A stretch of 64,000 bases of DNA from Bog-756 sp963699105 (GTDB lineage: Bacteria; Actinomycetota; Acidimicrobiia; Acidimicrobiales; RAAP-2). Of the stretch, positions 44,293-53,341 are shown piece after piece (the stretch's first letter is position 1; each line of letters opens with the position of its first letter). The DNA lies in the NCBI GenBank assembly GCA_963699105.1, contig CAVOTI010000003.1:248001-312000 (forward strand). The letters run 5' to 3'. Made by a program: the position numbers and the translations under genes. Below the pieces are notes generated by a model that saw only the letters and a list, made by a program, of their open reading frames with translations, ran no database searches and was not told the origin of the DNA.

Positions 44293-45318
44293 ATGGAGCC
44301 CACCGTCCGGCCAGGGAGGCGGCCAGCGGCGGCCGTGGCCGCCCTCACCTTGAGCATCACCGCTCTGGCGATGACGGCGTGCGGCTCGGGATCGGCCGCC
44401 GACTCGTCGACCACGGCGACGGCCTACGTCGCCACCGGGGCCAACGTGGCCAACCCGGGCAAGACGGTGGCCGTCGTCGATACCACCAGCTCCACGGTGC
44501 AGAGCCCGATCACCACGGGCACCCTCCCGGCCGGGCTGGCGGTCACGCCCGACGGCAAGGACGTGCTGGTGGCCAACAAGGGACAGGACACAGTGAGCGA
44601 GATCGACGTGGCCTCGGGCAAGGTGGTCGGCACGGCCGACGTCGGTCTCGAACCCGATGCCGTAGCCGTGAACCCCGGCGGCACCCTGGCCCTGGTGGCC
44701 GACTTCGGTGACGACACAGTGACCCCCCTGGCCCTCCCGTCCCTGCGACCGGGTCGGCCGATCTCCGTGGGCCAGCAACCGGTGGCCGTGGCCGTCTCAC
44801 CCAAGGGGAACCTGGCCCTGGTCTCCGACTATGCCGATGGAACCGTGAGCCCCATCTCCCTGCCGGCGCTGGTGGCCGGAGCGCCCGTGGCCGCCGGCCA
44901 CGAACCGATCGCCCTCACCTTCACACCCAGCGGCTCCTCCGCCCTGGTCGCCGATTTCCAGACCAGCACCGTCACCCCGATCGCCATAGCCACCATGACC
45001 CCCGGTCCGACGATCGCCGTGTCCGGCAACCCCACCGGCATCGCCGCCCTGTCCACCTCCACTTCGGTCTACGTGAGCGGGGGCGACGACGTCACCCCCA
45101 TCGATCTGCGCACCGGCCGGGCCCGGCCGGCCATCCACGTCGGCACCATCGCCGAGGGCCTGGCCCTCGCCCCCGGAGGGGGGACGGCCTGGGTGGCCGG
45201 CCTCGACGGGACCCTGGTCGGGGTGGACCTGCAGAGCCGGCGGGTGACCGGTCACGTCACCGTGGGCGGCCACCCGACGGCGGTGGTCATCGCCGGCTTC
45301 CCGCAACCGACGGCTTGA
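44293..45318 (+). CDS. YncE-like beta-propeller lipoprotein
   Basis: A 341-residue exported protein. After a basic N-terminus, a signal helix ends LALAMTACGSGS-like (LSITALAMTACGSGS), suggesting a lipoprotein with Cys near residue 31. The body is about seven blades with the pattern PxxVAVxPxGxxALVADxxxxTVTPL, for example EPDAVAVNPGGTLALVADFG and GEP-type turns. This is the lactonase/YncE 40-residue repeat family; members bind diverse ligands and often lack enzyme activity. GGTGAGGAG precedes the ATG. The start is 48 bases from the divergent DksA-like gene. Confidence 0.8.
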   Translation: MEPTVRPGRRPAAAVAALTLSITALAMTACGSGSAADSSTTATAYVATGANVANPGKTVAVVDTTSSTVQSPITTGTLPAGLAVTPDGKDVLVANKGQDTVSEIDVASGKVVGTADVGLEPDAVAVNPGGTLALVADFGDDTVTPLALPSLRPGRPISVGQQPVAVAVSPKGNLALVSDYADGTVSPISLPALVAGAPVAAGHEPIALTFTPSGSSALVADFQTSTVTPIAIATMTPGPTIAVSGNPTGIAALSTSTSVYVSGGDDVTPIDLRTGRARPAIHVGTIAEGLALAPGGGTAWVAGLDGTLVGVDLQSRRVTGHVTVGGHPTAVVIAGFPQPTA

Positions 45319-45328
45319 GATCCTGCGG

Positions 45329-46042
45329 TCAGTCCGTCCCGCTCCCGGTCCCGGGGGCCTGAAGCAGCAGGAAGGTCACGATGCGGCGGGTCACGAACCC
45401 GATCGACTCGTACAGGCGGATGGCGTTGGTGTTGGTGGCGGAGGCGTGGAGGAAGGGAGTCTCACCCCGCCGGTCGATGCCGGACGCCACCACCCGCACC
45501 AGTAGCTCGGCCAGACCCTGTCGCCGGTGGGCGGGATCGGTGGCCACCGCACTGATCTCGGCGTAGCCACGAGGGCGCATGCGTTCGCCGGCCATGGCCA
45601 CCAACCGCCCCTCCCGGCGGACACCGACGTAGCCGCCGAACTCGTAGGTCCGGGGCAGGAACGGCCCGGGTCGGGCCTCCTCGGCCAATGCCAACATGTC
45701 GCCCACGTCGTCGGCACCGAGGGGCACCGACGCTTCCGCCGGCCCACCGGCGGCCCGGGGAACGATCCGGTCGCCCACCATCTGGACCCCGTCGGCCTGC
45801 CAGAGAACGCTCCACCCCGGGCCGGGGCCGGGGTCGGTGTCCCCGGGAACCACCAAGGCCAACCGACCGCCGGGCCCGGCCACGTCGGCCAGGTCGTTCC
45901 AGTGGGCGTCGGTGGGCGCGCCGGCCATGGCCCCGAACGGAGAGACGGCGGAATCGAAGCGCGCCGCCAACCCGGTGGACGTCCCCAAGTGCTGTTGCGG
46001 TCCGGTGAGTGCCTCCCAGACAGGATTGTCGAGTACGGACAC
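45329..46042 (-). CDS. GNAT-family N-acetyltransferase (two-lobed)
   Basis: About 237 residues. The C-terminal GNAT fold is clear: GYVGVRREGRLVAMAGERM, then the acetyl-CoA loop AEISAVATDPAHRRQGLAEL (Q/RxxGxG/A type) and ASATNTNAIRLYESIGFVTRR. The N-terminal 110 residues resemble the truncated first GNAT lobe seen in FR47-like proteins. GTG 46042 is used (GGAG 13 bases upstream, protein begins VLDNPVWEAL); a GTG at 46144 would add 34 residues of unconserved character. The acceptor is unknown. The gene is convergent with the beta-propeller gene. Confidence 0.82.
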   Translation of the reverse strand: MSVLDNPVWEALTGPQQHLGTSTGLAARFDSAVSPFGAMAGAPTDAHWNDLADVAGPGGRLALVVPGDTDPGPGPGWSVLWQADGVQMVGDRIVPRAAGGPAEASVPLGADDVGDMLALAEEARPGPFLPRTYEFGGYVGVRREGRLVAMAGERMRPRGYAEISAVATDPAHRRQGLAELLVRVVASGIDRRGETPFLHASATNTNAIRLYESIGFVTRRIVTFLLLQAPGTGSGTD

Positions 46043-46210
46043 CGAGGCATGCTCCCTCGTCTGCCGGCCCACTTGCCAACCGTGGGTCGCTCCCCGAGGA
46101 GTGGGGGTCACCGGTAGCCGACCATCCTTGCTCGGTCCGGCCACCGAAGGCGTCCCGTCGGAGGCCAGCGACCGAGCGAGGGCACCGGGAAGAGCCGATA
46201 CGCTCCACTC

Positions 46211-46283
46211 GGGCCGTTAGCTCATCCGGTAGAGCAGGGGACTTTTAATCCCAAGGTGGCGAGATCGAGACTCGCACGGCCCA
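46211..46283 (+). tRNA. tRNA-Lys (anticodon UUU)
   Basis: A cloverleaf can be drawn. The acceptor is GGGCCGT with ACGGCCC, D-stem GCTC/GAGC, anticodon stem GGGGA/TCCCA (outer G-A mismatch) with loop CTTTTAA, T-stem GCGAG/CTCGC and discriminator A. The anticodon TTT reads Lys. Oddities are the T-loop ATCGAGA, with A where T54 is expected, and a 3' end that continues CCT, so CCA is not encoded. It marks the change from conserved to accessory-type genes. Confidence 0.92.
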
Positions 46284-46471
46284 CCTACTCAGAGGATATT
46301 TCTGTGTTGTCCAACCGGCCTACCTGAGGGCGTCAGGCTCGCATGCTCGACGGCCAACGATCGCTCGAACACTTCGGTGAGTTCGCTCGGCCAGCCGGCC
46401 ACGGTCCCACTCCATTCGACGTAGCGCCGCGGTGGCCGGTTCGTTCCCCGGCGTCGGACCCGCCGGGTTGT

Positions 46472-46792
46472 CTACCACCGACGCCCGGCCGAAGTCGTGA
46501 CTACGTCGGACGGCATTTCGAAAGGCTGGGTCAGCGTGATCATGTTGCCCGAGTCGTCCCGCATGGTGGCCGCGATGCCGTAGGGCCGTTCAGTGGGCGG
46601 CGAGAGGAAGGTCACGCCCTTGGCCGACAACTCGTCGCAGGTGCGATGACAGTCCTCGTTTGCCAGCGCCCCGACACCCATGGCGCCCGCCGGCGACGCC
46701 CGGAGCTTCTGGGACGTCGCCGGCCTCCCCGAAGCCGACGGAAGCCGGGGGACACCCGACACCCGGGCACGGCGATCGGCATCAACGGACAT
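46472..46792 (-). pseudogene. Chimeric remnant: TIGR03086-like start joined to VOC-domain C-terminus
   Basis: An open frame of 106 codons. Its first residues, MSVDADRRARVSG, and the 20 or so bases before the ATG closely resemble the start of the TIGR03086-family gene at 54418 (MSEDADRYARVSR). From about residue 45 it reads as the second half of a glyoxalase/VOC protein: ANEDCHRTCDELSAKGVTF, then TERPYGIAATMRDDSGNMI and TLTQP. The first VOC half, with metal ligands, is missing. Probably a deletion-fusion relic; whether it is translated is unknown. Confidence 0.6.
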
Positions 46793-46870
46793 GGACCGAA
46801 CAGTGGCCGAGTGCGAGCACGGCCCGGCGAGAACCGGACCGGCGCCGGTGTCCCAGCGCCTGTTCCAGGA

Positions 46871-46888
46871 AGCAAGTAATGACTTGCT
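46871..46888 (+). promoter_or_regulatory. TetR operator, perfect 7-4-7 palindrome
   Basis: AGCAAGT-AATG-ACTTGCT lies 56 bases before the TetR start. TAACCT (46888-46893) at its edge could be a -10. Related CAAG/CTTG palindromes lie in front of the YceI gene downstream, so the TetR protein probably controls both itself and yceI. Confidence 0.65.
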
Positions 46889-46944
46889 AACCTTGGGCAT
46901 CCGGCCGGTCCCCGAACCCGCGTTCCGGGGAAAAGGAGAAATCA

Positions 46945-47523
46945 GTGGCCGAACCAGTCTCGGATGCAACCATGTTCGACGCCGCCCTGTCGGTGCTGGC
47001 CCAGCGGGGCTATGGGGGCGCCACCACTCGGAGGATCGCTGAAGCCGCCGGCATCAACGAAGTGACCCTCTTCCGGCGCTTCGGGGACAAGCGACAGCTG
47101 ATGCTGGCGGCGATCCACGCCACCATTGCTCGACTGGCCAGCGACGGGCTCACCGCATCCGGGAACCTGGAGGAGGACTTGATCCGGGTGGTCGAGTACT
47201 ACCTGGACCTCTATCAGCGCCGGGACGGACTGGTCGGCACGCTCCTCCTGGAGGGAGCCCGGGATCCTGACGTTGCCGCCCTCATCAAAGAACCCATCGC
47301 CGCCATGTCGCGGATCGGTGAGATCTTCGCCGCATACCAGCGGACCGGACAGCTGGTCGAAGAACCAACCGAATACGCCGTGCAGGCACTACTCGCTCCC
47401 CTGCTCGTCATCACGGTGATGCGGCGCATCACCTCCTCTGCGATTCCCTTCCCTGACGCCCGGACGGTCGTGCAGCGGTTCTTGCAGGGTCGATTGGCCG
47501 AGGGCGGCGAATCAGATGTCTGA
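46945..47523 (+). CDS. TetR/AcrR-family repressor
   Basis: A 192-residue regulator. The N-terminal HTH reads TMFDAALSVLAQRGYGGATT, then RIAEAAGINEVTLFRRFGDKRQLM. The C-terminal ligand domain is helical and not assignable to a known ligand class. The start is GTG 46945 with AAAAGGAG before it. A perfect palindrome lies in its promoter region and two similar ones precede yceI, 220-280 bases after its stop. It likely represses yceI, but the inducer is unknown. Confidence 0.9.
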   Translation: MAEPVSDATMFDAALSVLAQRGYGGATTRRIAEAAGINEVTLFRRFGDKRQLMLAAIHATIARLASDGLTASGNLEEDLIRVVEYYLDLYQRRDGLVGTLLLEGARDPDVAALIKEPIAAMSRIGEIFAAYQRTGQLVEEPTEYAVQALLAPLLVITVMRRITSSAIPFPDARTVVQRFLQGRLAEGGESDV

Positions 47524-47741
47524 GGGCAATGCCCCTCTGTCGGCGCCGGCGACCCGCGGTACCCACGCGGCGATCCCCCAGCTTCTGGTTCGGCGCATCC
47601 GGTAGCTGACGGCCACGAGTGGTGCTGCCCCGCCGCTCGTCGGCGGCGGTCGGCCGGCGCACGCCGGCTGGGGGACGGACCGACGAGCAGCGATGGGTCG
47701 GCCGCGCCACCGGACCCCAGCCGGGGACATGAAAAAGATAC

Positions 47742-47800
47742 AAGCAACCACTTGCTTTCTTATCGGGGGAGGCGTACCGTGCCAAGTATGCAGTTACTTG
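47742..47800 (+). promoter_or_regulatory. yceI promoter flanked by two palindromic operators
   Basis: TTGCTT (47752-47757) and TACCGT (47775-47780) are 17 bases apart. The palindrome AAGCAA-CCAC-TTGCTT (47742-47757) covers the -35, and CAAGTA-TGCAGT-TACTTG (47783-47800) lies just after the -10. Both share the CAAG/CTTG core of the site upstream of the TetR gene. The rest of the 322-base gap 47524-47845 shows no gene. Confidence 0.65.
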
Positions 47801-47845
47801 CTTACAAAGGCCGAGAGTCGGCCCCGACAGAAAAAGGACTCTCCC

Positions 47846-48559
47846 ATGAAAACTCTCGTCAAAATTCGCTGGATCCTCATCCCTCTCCTCTCGTTGATCG
47901 TGGTCGGAGGGGCAGGCATGTACTGGTTCATGCTTCGCAACAACGCGGCGGCCCCCCTTACCCTCCGGACCGAGCCGGCCCTGTCGCGGACAGCGGTCAA
48001 CACCGACCTCAGCGGGCAATGGACGGTGGTCGCCGGGACCGGCGCCGAGGCGACCACCGCCGGCTACCGGGTGAACGAACAGGTCTTCGGGGTCGGGACG
48101 GACACGGCAACCGGTCGAACGCACGATGTGGTCGGATCGGTGACGGTGCTGGGCCAGCGGGTGACCTCTGCGTGGTTCCCGTGGACATGGCGACTCTGAA
48201 GAGCAACAAGAGCCTGCGCGACAGTGTTCTCAAGACGGCGGCGATCCAGACGAACAAGTTCCCCACAGCCGCCTTCATCCTCACCGAGCCAATCGCTCTG
48301 CCCGACATCGCTGTGGGCAAGGTCTACGAAGTCGACGCCCGTGGCAAGCTTCAACTGCACGGCGTCTCGAACTCCGTATCTGTGGACCTGCATTTCGAAC
48401 AGACCACAGACGGGCTTCGTCCTTCTGGCCGACATGCCCATCGTGATGGCCGACTATTCGATCAAGGCACCCAACGTGGCCGGCATCGTCTCCGTCGACA
48501 ATCACGGCTCGTTCGAGCTTCTGGCCAACCTGGCCAAACAGCCGTCGAGCAACTACTAG
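47846..48559 (+). CDS. YceI-family lipid-binding protein, membrane-anchored (frameshifts)
   Basis: YceI-type beta-barrel protein, whose members bind isoprenoid or amide lipids. An N-terminal anchor helix (about residues 9-30, WILIPLLSLIVVGGAGMYWF) is not followed by a clear cleavage site. The YceI body is readable across frames: AVNTDLSGQWTVVAGTGAEA with GYRVNEQVFG, then SLRDSVLKTAAIQTNKFPTA, ARGKLQLHGVSNSVSVDLHF and MADYSIKAPNVAGIVSVDNHG. Frame changes lie near 48170 and 48410. AAAAAGGA precedes the ATG. Control by the upstream TetR is strongly suggested by the operator sites. Confidence 0.8.
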
Positions 48560-48743
48560 ACGAGGCCGGGCCCAAATGACCAAGAGCCCCACGACACGGT
48601 GTCGGACCCGATTCCCACTTCCGGCCCCTGACGGCGGTCGGCCGCCGGGTTCAGCGGTTCCCGTAGGACCTGGTGACCGTGCACCCGGAAGTAGCGCAGC
48701 AGCAGGCAGCGCGGGTGCGGGCGCTGGGCGGACCCCGTGTCGA

Positions 48744-50069
48744 TCAGCTCCCGTTCATCCACGTCCCGCACTCTGGGCTCGGGGAGAGGAGCTTGAATCC
48801 GGAACTCTCCGCCCGCAGAAACCACCGGCAGTCCACGAATGTTTGATGCCCGAACACCGTCGAGTAGTCGATTGGCACCGGATCGATCCCGTCGGCGCTG
48901 TAGGACTTGATGGACCGCAGATCCTTGATGACGTTGGCTCGCGTCGGATCACTTCCAGCCAGCTTCAGGCCTTGGATCATCAAGTCGGCCCCCACCCACG
49001 CCTCGTACTCGGCAAAGGTCGGGAACTGGCCCTTCTTCCAGTGCTCATACTTCTCCATGGCGGCATCCATGCTCTCGGTACCGGCGTTGGGCGCAGAAAA
49101 CGGCCGGAACATCGAAGCGAAGTACGTCCCCTGGAGACTGTGCCATGCCGGGGACGACACCACGCTTTGCTGGTACCCGGTCGGAAGGAGCGTGACTTTC
49201 GGGTTGACACCTTCCTGCTGGAAGGCAGTGACAAGTGCGTTGTTGGACTGGTTGCCCATATCGGGGTACACAGCATCGACGTTCTTCTGCCTTGCCAAGA
49301 TGGCATCGCCCGTGAAAGCGACCGAGGCAATGGGAACGGTCGTGTTCAGCACGCCGGTGGTGCCACCCGCATGCTCGAACGACTTCGACGCATTCACCGC
49401 ACCGACCTTCGACGTGCCGCCGACCGGATAGGCGTAGGCGCCGAGCACCGTGCCCCCGTGCTCCTTCATGAAGTTGCCGACCAGGGTGCTGGCCGGCTGG
49501 GATGGATCGACGCTGCCGGTATCGGCGGCGAACATGTTGGTGTACGGCTGCTGACCCCACTCAGGTCCATCGACCGAGCCGCCGGTGACGGGGACGCCCT
49601 CTTGCTGGGGAACCTTGGCACCGAGGAAGAACAGCGGGCTCTCGGCCACGAGCCCGAAGGCACCCTTCGAGAGCGCGTCCCCGATGGCCTCGGCCGGCTG
49701 GGTGGTCTGGTCGTCGACGACGATCCCCTTGATCATGTGACCGTTGACGCCACCCATGGCGTTCTGGGCAGCGATCCGTCCATAGAAGGCATCGGGACCA
49801 GGCACGAACTGATCCGCTCCCGGCCCGGTCAACGAAGTTATCAAGGCGATGGTGATGGGAGCCTTCCCGCCGCCCGACCCGTCGCCTGAGGCTGTGGTCG
49901 ACGAAGAGGTCGCCGAGCTCGACGAGCAGCCGGCGAGGATCAACACCGCCCCGACGCTCACGGCACCGAGCACCCGGACACGACGGCCTCGTCGAAATCC
50001 CCTCAGCTGACCGTCCCCGGTCGGGCTCCGCCCGGCGAGCCACGTATGGCGCGATGTCGTGGTGCTCAT
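48744..50069 (-). CDS. Branched-chain-amino-acid-type ABC substrate-binding lipoprotein
   Basis: A periplasmic-binding-protein type I of the LivJ class, 441 residues. The N-terminus is basic (RRGRRVRVLG), then a signal helix ends VLILAGC with the lipid-anchor cysteine, followed by a Ser/Thr-rich spacer. The binding domain starts ITIALITSLTGPGADQFVPG and contains GGVNGHMIKGIVVDDQTTQP and ADGIDPVPIDYSTVFGHQTF. ATG 50069 has GGGGAGG 5 bases upstream; an in-frame start at 50246 is rejected. No permease or ATPase gene of a Liv system is adjacent, so it is an orphan receptor here. The ligand is unknown. Confidence 0.88.
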   Translation of the reverse strand: MSTTTSRHTWLAGRSPTGDGQLRGFRRGRRVRVLGAVSVGAVLILAGCSSSSATSSSTTASGDGSGGGKAPITIALITSLTGPGADQFVPGPDAFYGRIAAQNAMGGVNGHMIKGIVVDDQTTQPAEAIGDALSKGAFGLVAESPLFFLGAKVPQQEGVPVTGGSVDGPEWGQQPYTNMFAADTGSVDPSQPASTLVGNFMKEHGGTVLGAYAYPVGGTSKVGAVNASKSFEHAGGTTGVLNTTVPIASVAFTGDAILARQKNVDAVYPDMGNQSNNALVTAFQQEGVNPKVTLLPTGYQQSVVSSPAWHSLQGTYFASMFRPFSAPNAGTESMDAAMEKYEHWKKGQFPTFAEYEAWVGADLMIQGLKLAGSDPTRANVIKDLRSIKSYSADGIDPVPIDYSTVFGHQTFVDCRWFLRAESSGFKLLSPSPECGTWMNGS

Positions 50070-50320
50070 CCATCCTCCCCATTGAGACCGCAGTCCGTCC
50101 GGCACGAGCCACCATTGCCAAGCCGAGCCATATGTCTGCCGAGCCGAGCCATCTGCCGGTGCCAGTAGTCCGAATCTGCAAATAACAGAATGTTCTTCTC
50201 TGGTGTGAGTGGGGCGAACGGTACCAGACGAGCACCGGTTTTCCAAGGCGGTCGTACACAGTGCTTCGTGACCGCCCCATTCGGGGTGGCATCCAGTCGG
50301 AGACCAGCTGACCCTGCAGC

Positions 50321-50761
50321 TCAGCCGGTGCCGACAAAGGCGGCGGAGGGGGCCGACACTTCATCCCTCACCTCATGACCGTACGCATCGGGGACGAGGT
50401 GCAGGTGAGAGCCGAGAATGGTGACGGCACCACCTCCGACCGCCAGAGTCAGCCACCAGGCCCGGCCGTACCGGCCGGCATCCGACAACGCCGTCACCGG
50501 TGACCCGAGGCCGGGCGGCGGACACAGCCCGGCACAGGCGCCGAGGGTGGTTCCGGCCAAGGCCAACCGGTGCTCGGGCAGGTTGAGGCTCAGCATGGTG
50601 CCGGTAGGTCCAGTGACGATCTCGACGCGCAACACTGGCGTCGCCTCGTCTCCCAATTTCTGCAATGTGGAGACCATTTCCCGGTGATGGGCGGCGATGG
50701 CCCGCCTCTCCAAACGTCGCCAGCGTCGCCTGGCCAGGGGTCCGATGTCTGTCATTCTCAT
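50321..50761 (-). CDS. Uncharacterised protein divergent from TetR gene
   Basis: A 146-residue protein from ATG 50761 (MRMTDIGPLARRRWRRLERR); ATG 50755 is an alternative. No family is recognised. Features are a strongly basic N-terminus, the middle segment VLRVEIVTGPTGTMLSLNLP, and a possible helix at AWWLTLAVGGGAVTILGSHL near residues 103-122. It shares an operator-rich 72-base intergenic region with the TetR gene and has its own -35/-10 there, so it is probably regulated by that TetR. A good promoter is the main evidence that it is real. Confidence 0.55.
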   Translation of the reverse strand: MRMTDIGPLARRRWRRLERRAIAAHHREMVSTLQKLGDEATPVLRVEIVTGPTGTMLSLNLPEHRLALAGTTLGACAGLCPPPGLGSPVTALSDAGRYGRAWWLTLAVGGGAVTILGSHLHLVPDAYGHEVRDEVSAPSAAFVGTG

Positions 50762-50768
50762 ACGTGAT

Positions 50769-50827
50769 GGTTTAGCGAACGATCGATCGTACGTCAAGTC
50801 GTATAGCGATCGATTGTTCGCTATAAT
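50769..50827. promoter_or_regulatory. Divergent leaderless promoters with TetR operator
   Basis: On the - strand TTGACG (50797-50792), a 17-base spacer and TAAACC (50774-50769) end 7 bases before ATG 50761. On the + strand TATAAT (50822-50827) ends 6 bases before ATG 50834. Both starts would be at or next to the transcription start. Between and over them lies AGCGAACGATCGATCG (50774-50789) with its near-perfect inverted partner CGATCGATTGTTCGCT (50807-50822). TAGCGA/TCGCTA at 50804-50823 is a further palindrome covering the + strand -10. Confidence 0.75.
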
Positions 50828-50833
50828 CCCGAC

Positions 50834-51445
50834 ATGACTGGTCGCCGGTCCGTCGAGGCCGCTCGTTCTACTCGGGAAAAGATCCTGCACCAGGCGGCCG
50901 ACATTGCTTCCGTCGAAGGCCTCGGAGGCATCAGCATCGGCCGGCTGGCCGCTGATCTGGACATGAGCAAGTCCGGAGTGATCGGTCATTTCGGCTCCAT
51001 GGAGGAGCTCCAGCTGGCCACTATCGATCTCGGTTCCGAGATCTTCCGGAGCCTGGTGTGGGACCCCGCACTGTCGGAACCACGTGGTCGACGGCGTCTG
51101 CTGGCTGTCTGCGACAACTGGAGCGCGTACTCGGCGGACCCGCCCTATCCCGGCGGCTGCCTCATCGCCACCGCGTCCATGGAGTTCGCCGGTCAGGACG
51201 GCCAGGTGCACGAACGTCTGGCCGGCTATCTCAACCTGTGGCATCGCACCCTGGCCGGTGAGGTCTCCTATGCCATCGACCGCGCCCAACTTCCCGCTTC
51301 GACCGACGCCGACACCGTGGCTTACATTCTCCAAGCCCTCACCTCGTCGGTGAAAACCGCCAAGTACCTGTCGGCGGTGCCCGAAGCGGCTGATCGGTGT
51401 CGAAAGGCGATGCGGTCCGTGCTGGCCGACGAGGGACACGACTGA
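50834..51445 (+). CDS. TetR/AcrR-family repressor
   Basis: A 203-residue regulator. The HTH is EKILHQAADIASVEGLGGIS, then IGRLAADLDMSKSGVIGHFG and SMEELQLATID. The C-terminal domain includes YPGGCLIATASMEFAGQDG and VHERLAGYLN, the pattern of one widespread TetR C-terminal group. It is transcribed divergently from the unknown 146-residue protein, with inverted repeats covering both promoters, so autoregulation and control of that gene are likely. The ATG lies 6 bases after TATAAT with no ribosome site, consistent with a leaderless message. Confidence 0.92.
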   Translation: MTGRRSVEAARSTREKILHQAADIASVEGLGGISIGRLAADLDMSKSGVIGHFGSMEELQLATIDLGSEIFRSLVWDPALSEPRGRRRLLAVCDNWSAYSADPPYPGGCLIATASMEFAGQDGQVHERLAGYLNLWHRTLAGEVSYAIDRAQLPASTDADTVAYILQALTSSVKTAKYLSAVPEAADRCRKAMRSVLADEGHD

Positions 51446-51571
51446 CTGACAGCCGGCCGCACCGGTTCGGGATCGGGCCGGGCTGACCGACATCACAAAC
51501 CCGGCAGGCCGCCCGACCCAGCCGGGCATGCCGATGGCGGTGGGTGGTGGCCGGACCGGCCCGGTCCGAAC

Positions 51572-52379
51572 TCAACCCCGCCGGGGTGACCACTTCCATC
51601 GACGCACGGCCACGAAGGCGCCGACGACACCCCAGATGGCAACGACGAGGAGGTCGTGCCAGGCCCACGGGGACGCGCCCTTCTGGGTGTCGAAGGGGGC
51701 GAAGACGGCGGCGATGAAGTGGCGCACAGGGAAGTACGACGAGAACTGGGCCAGGCCCGACCCCGGCTTGAGCGGGAACCACAAGTCCCGAGAGGAACAG
51801 CAGCACGAAGAAGATGATGCTGACGATCGGACCGGCCGCATCCTGGTTGGGGACGAGCGTGCTCATGGCCACGTCCGAGGGCGGAGAAGCTGAGCATGCC
51901 CACGACGATGGCGACGACAAAGGCCCCCACGTTGTCGGGAAAGTGGACGCTGAACCCGAATCTCCCGACGGCCAGGAGGATGACGACCTCGACGGCGGCG
52001 ATGATCATGGAGCTGAGGACGATGGCGCTGAGCAGCGCCCATGTGGGCAGGGGGCTCAGCCGGAGCCGCTTGAGAAGGCCCATCTCCCGTCGGTTGACCA
52101 GGGTGATGGCCAGGATGTTGAAGCAGGCGGCCATCACTCCGTAGGCGGCGAACCCGGGCACGTAGTACTGGACCAGCCGGATGTTGCCGTAGAACCGAGA
52201 TGCGCGAGTTCCCGGCCGAGGCTCCCAGCAGGATGAGGAAGACGACCGAGAACCCGACGGTGAAGACGGCGCCGATCGGGTTGAGCCAGAAGGACAGCTG
52301 TTCGTAGCGGACCTGGCGGCCCACCAGCTTGACGTCGCTCAGCCCTTCGAAGGAACCGATGACCGGAGTGGTCGCTCAT
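51572..52379 (-). CDS. ABC-2 type exporter permease (frameshifts)
   Basis: Membrane partner of the ATPase just upstream (ATGA overlap at 52376-52379). Read across frames it contains RYEQLSFWLNPIGAVFTVGF, PGFAAYGVMAACFNILAITL, REMGLLKRLRLSPLPTWALL and FSSYFPVRHFIAAVFAPFDT, a normal ABC-2 permease of about 265 residues. Frame changes lie near 52360, 52200, 51885 and 51790. It ends AVRRWKWSPRRG. It is convergent with the TetR gene. The substrate is unknown. Confidence 0.82.
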
Positions 52380-53280
52380 GGCTCGTCCCTCGTCAGCCGG
52401 AGATAGACGTCCTCCAAGGTGACCCGGGCCACCGAGAGCCCGGGCAGGCGAAGATTGCGTTCGAGGGCCCAGCCGCTGAGCGCATGAAGCACCGACAGCT
52501 CGTCCTCGGTCCGGATCTCGACCAGCCCGTCTGACTCTCGCGTGGATCGGGACGGGGAGATCACTGGCGGCGATCCCGTCGGGCAGAGCGAAACGGATGG
52601 TCACCGCACCCGAGTCCCGTCCACCGAGAGAGGCCGGGGTCCCGGTGGCCACGATCTGGGCGTTGTTGAGCACCGCCACCTGATCGGCCAGCGCCTCCAC
52701 CTCGTCCATGTAGTGGGTGGTCAGCAGCACCGTCGTTCCCTCGGACGCCAGTGTGCGGATCAGCTCCCAGGAGTCTCGACGACCGGACGGGTCGAGCCCG
52801 GTGGTGGGTTCGTCGAGGAAGAGCAGCTCGGGATTGCCGACGATGCCGAGACCCACGTCGAGCCGGCGCTGCTGGCCGCCGGAAAGGGTCTTCACCCGGG
52901 CATCGGCCTTCTCGGTGAGACCGACCAGGGCGATGACTTCGTCGACCGGACGGGGCGAGGGGAAGTACCCGGCGTTGCGGGTCAGGACCTGGCGCACCGA
53001 GTAGAAGGGTTCGACGGCCAGCTCTTGGAGGACGACGCCGATGCGGGTCCGCAGCCACCGCTGGGTGTCGCCGGTCGGCCGGGTCGACACCGAGGGTCTC
53101 CACCTGTCCGGCGCTTCGATCCCGGAAGCCCTCGAGGATCTCGATGATGGTGGTCTTGCCCGCCCCGTTGGGGCCGAGAAGGGCGAAGACCTCACCCTGG
53201 TCGACCTCGAAGCTGACGTCGTTCACCGCTCGCTTGTCGCCGTAGGTCTTGGCGAGGTTACGCACGCTTATGGCGGCCAT
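52376..53280 (-). CDS. ABC-2 type exporter ATP-binding subunit (frameshifts)
   Basis: An ATPase with Walker A GPNGAGKTT, signature LSGGQQRRLD, Walker B LLFLDEPTTGLDP and H-loop TTHYMDEVEALADQ. The C-terminal portion ends VTLEDVYLRLTRDEP as in exporter ATPases. ATG 53280 has a strong GGGGAGGGG site just upstream. Frame changes lie near 53090 (after the Walker A region) and near 52555. It is preceded by a MarR gene (61-base gap) on the same strand, forming a regulator-ATPase-permease module parallel to the PadR one at 4.6-7.1 kb. Confidence 0.87.
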
Positions 53281-53341
53281 ACCCCTCCCCTGGTCGACCG
53301 AGACCGATCCCCGCGGGAGGCGGGGCCCGGCAGGTCGATGG

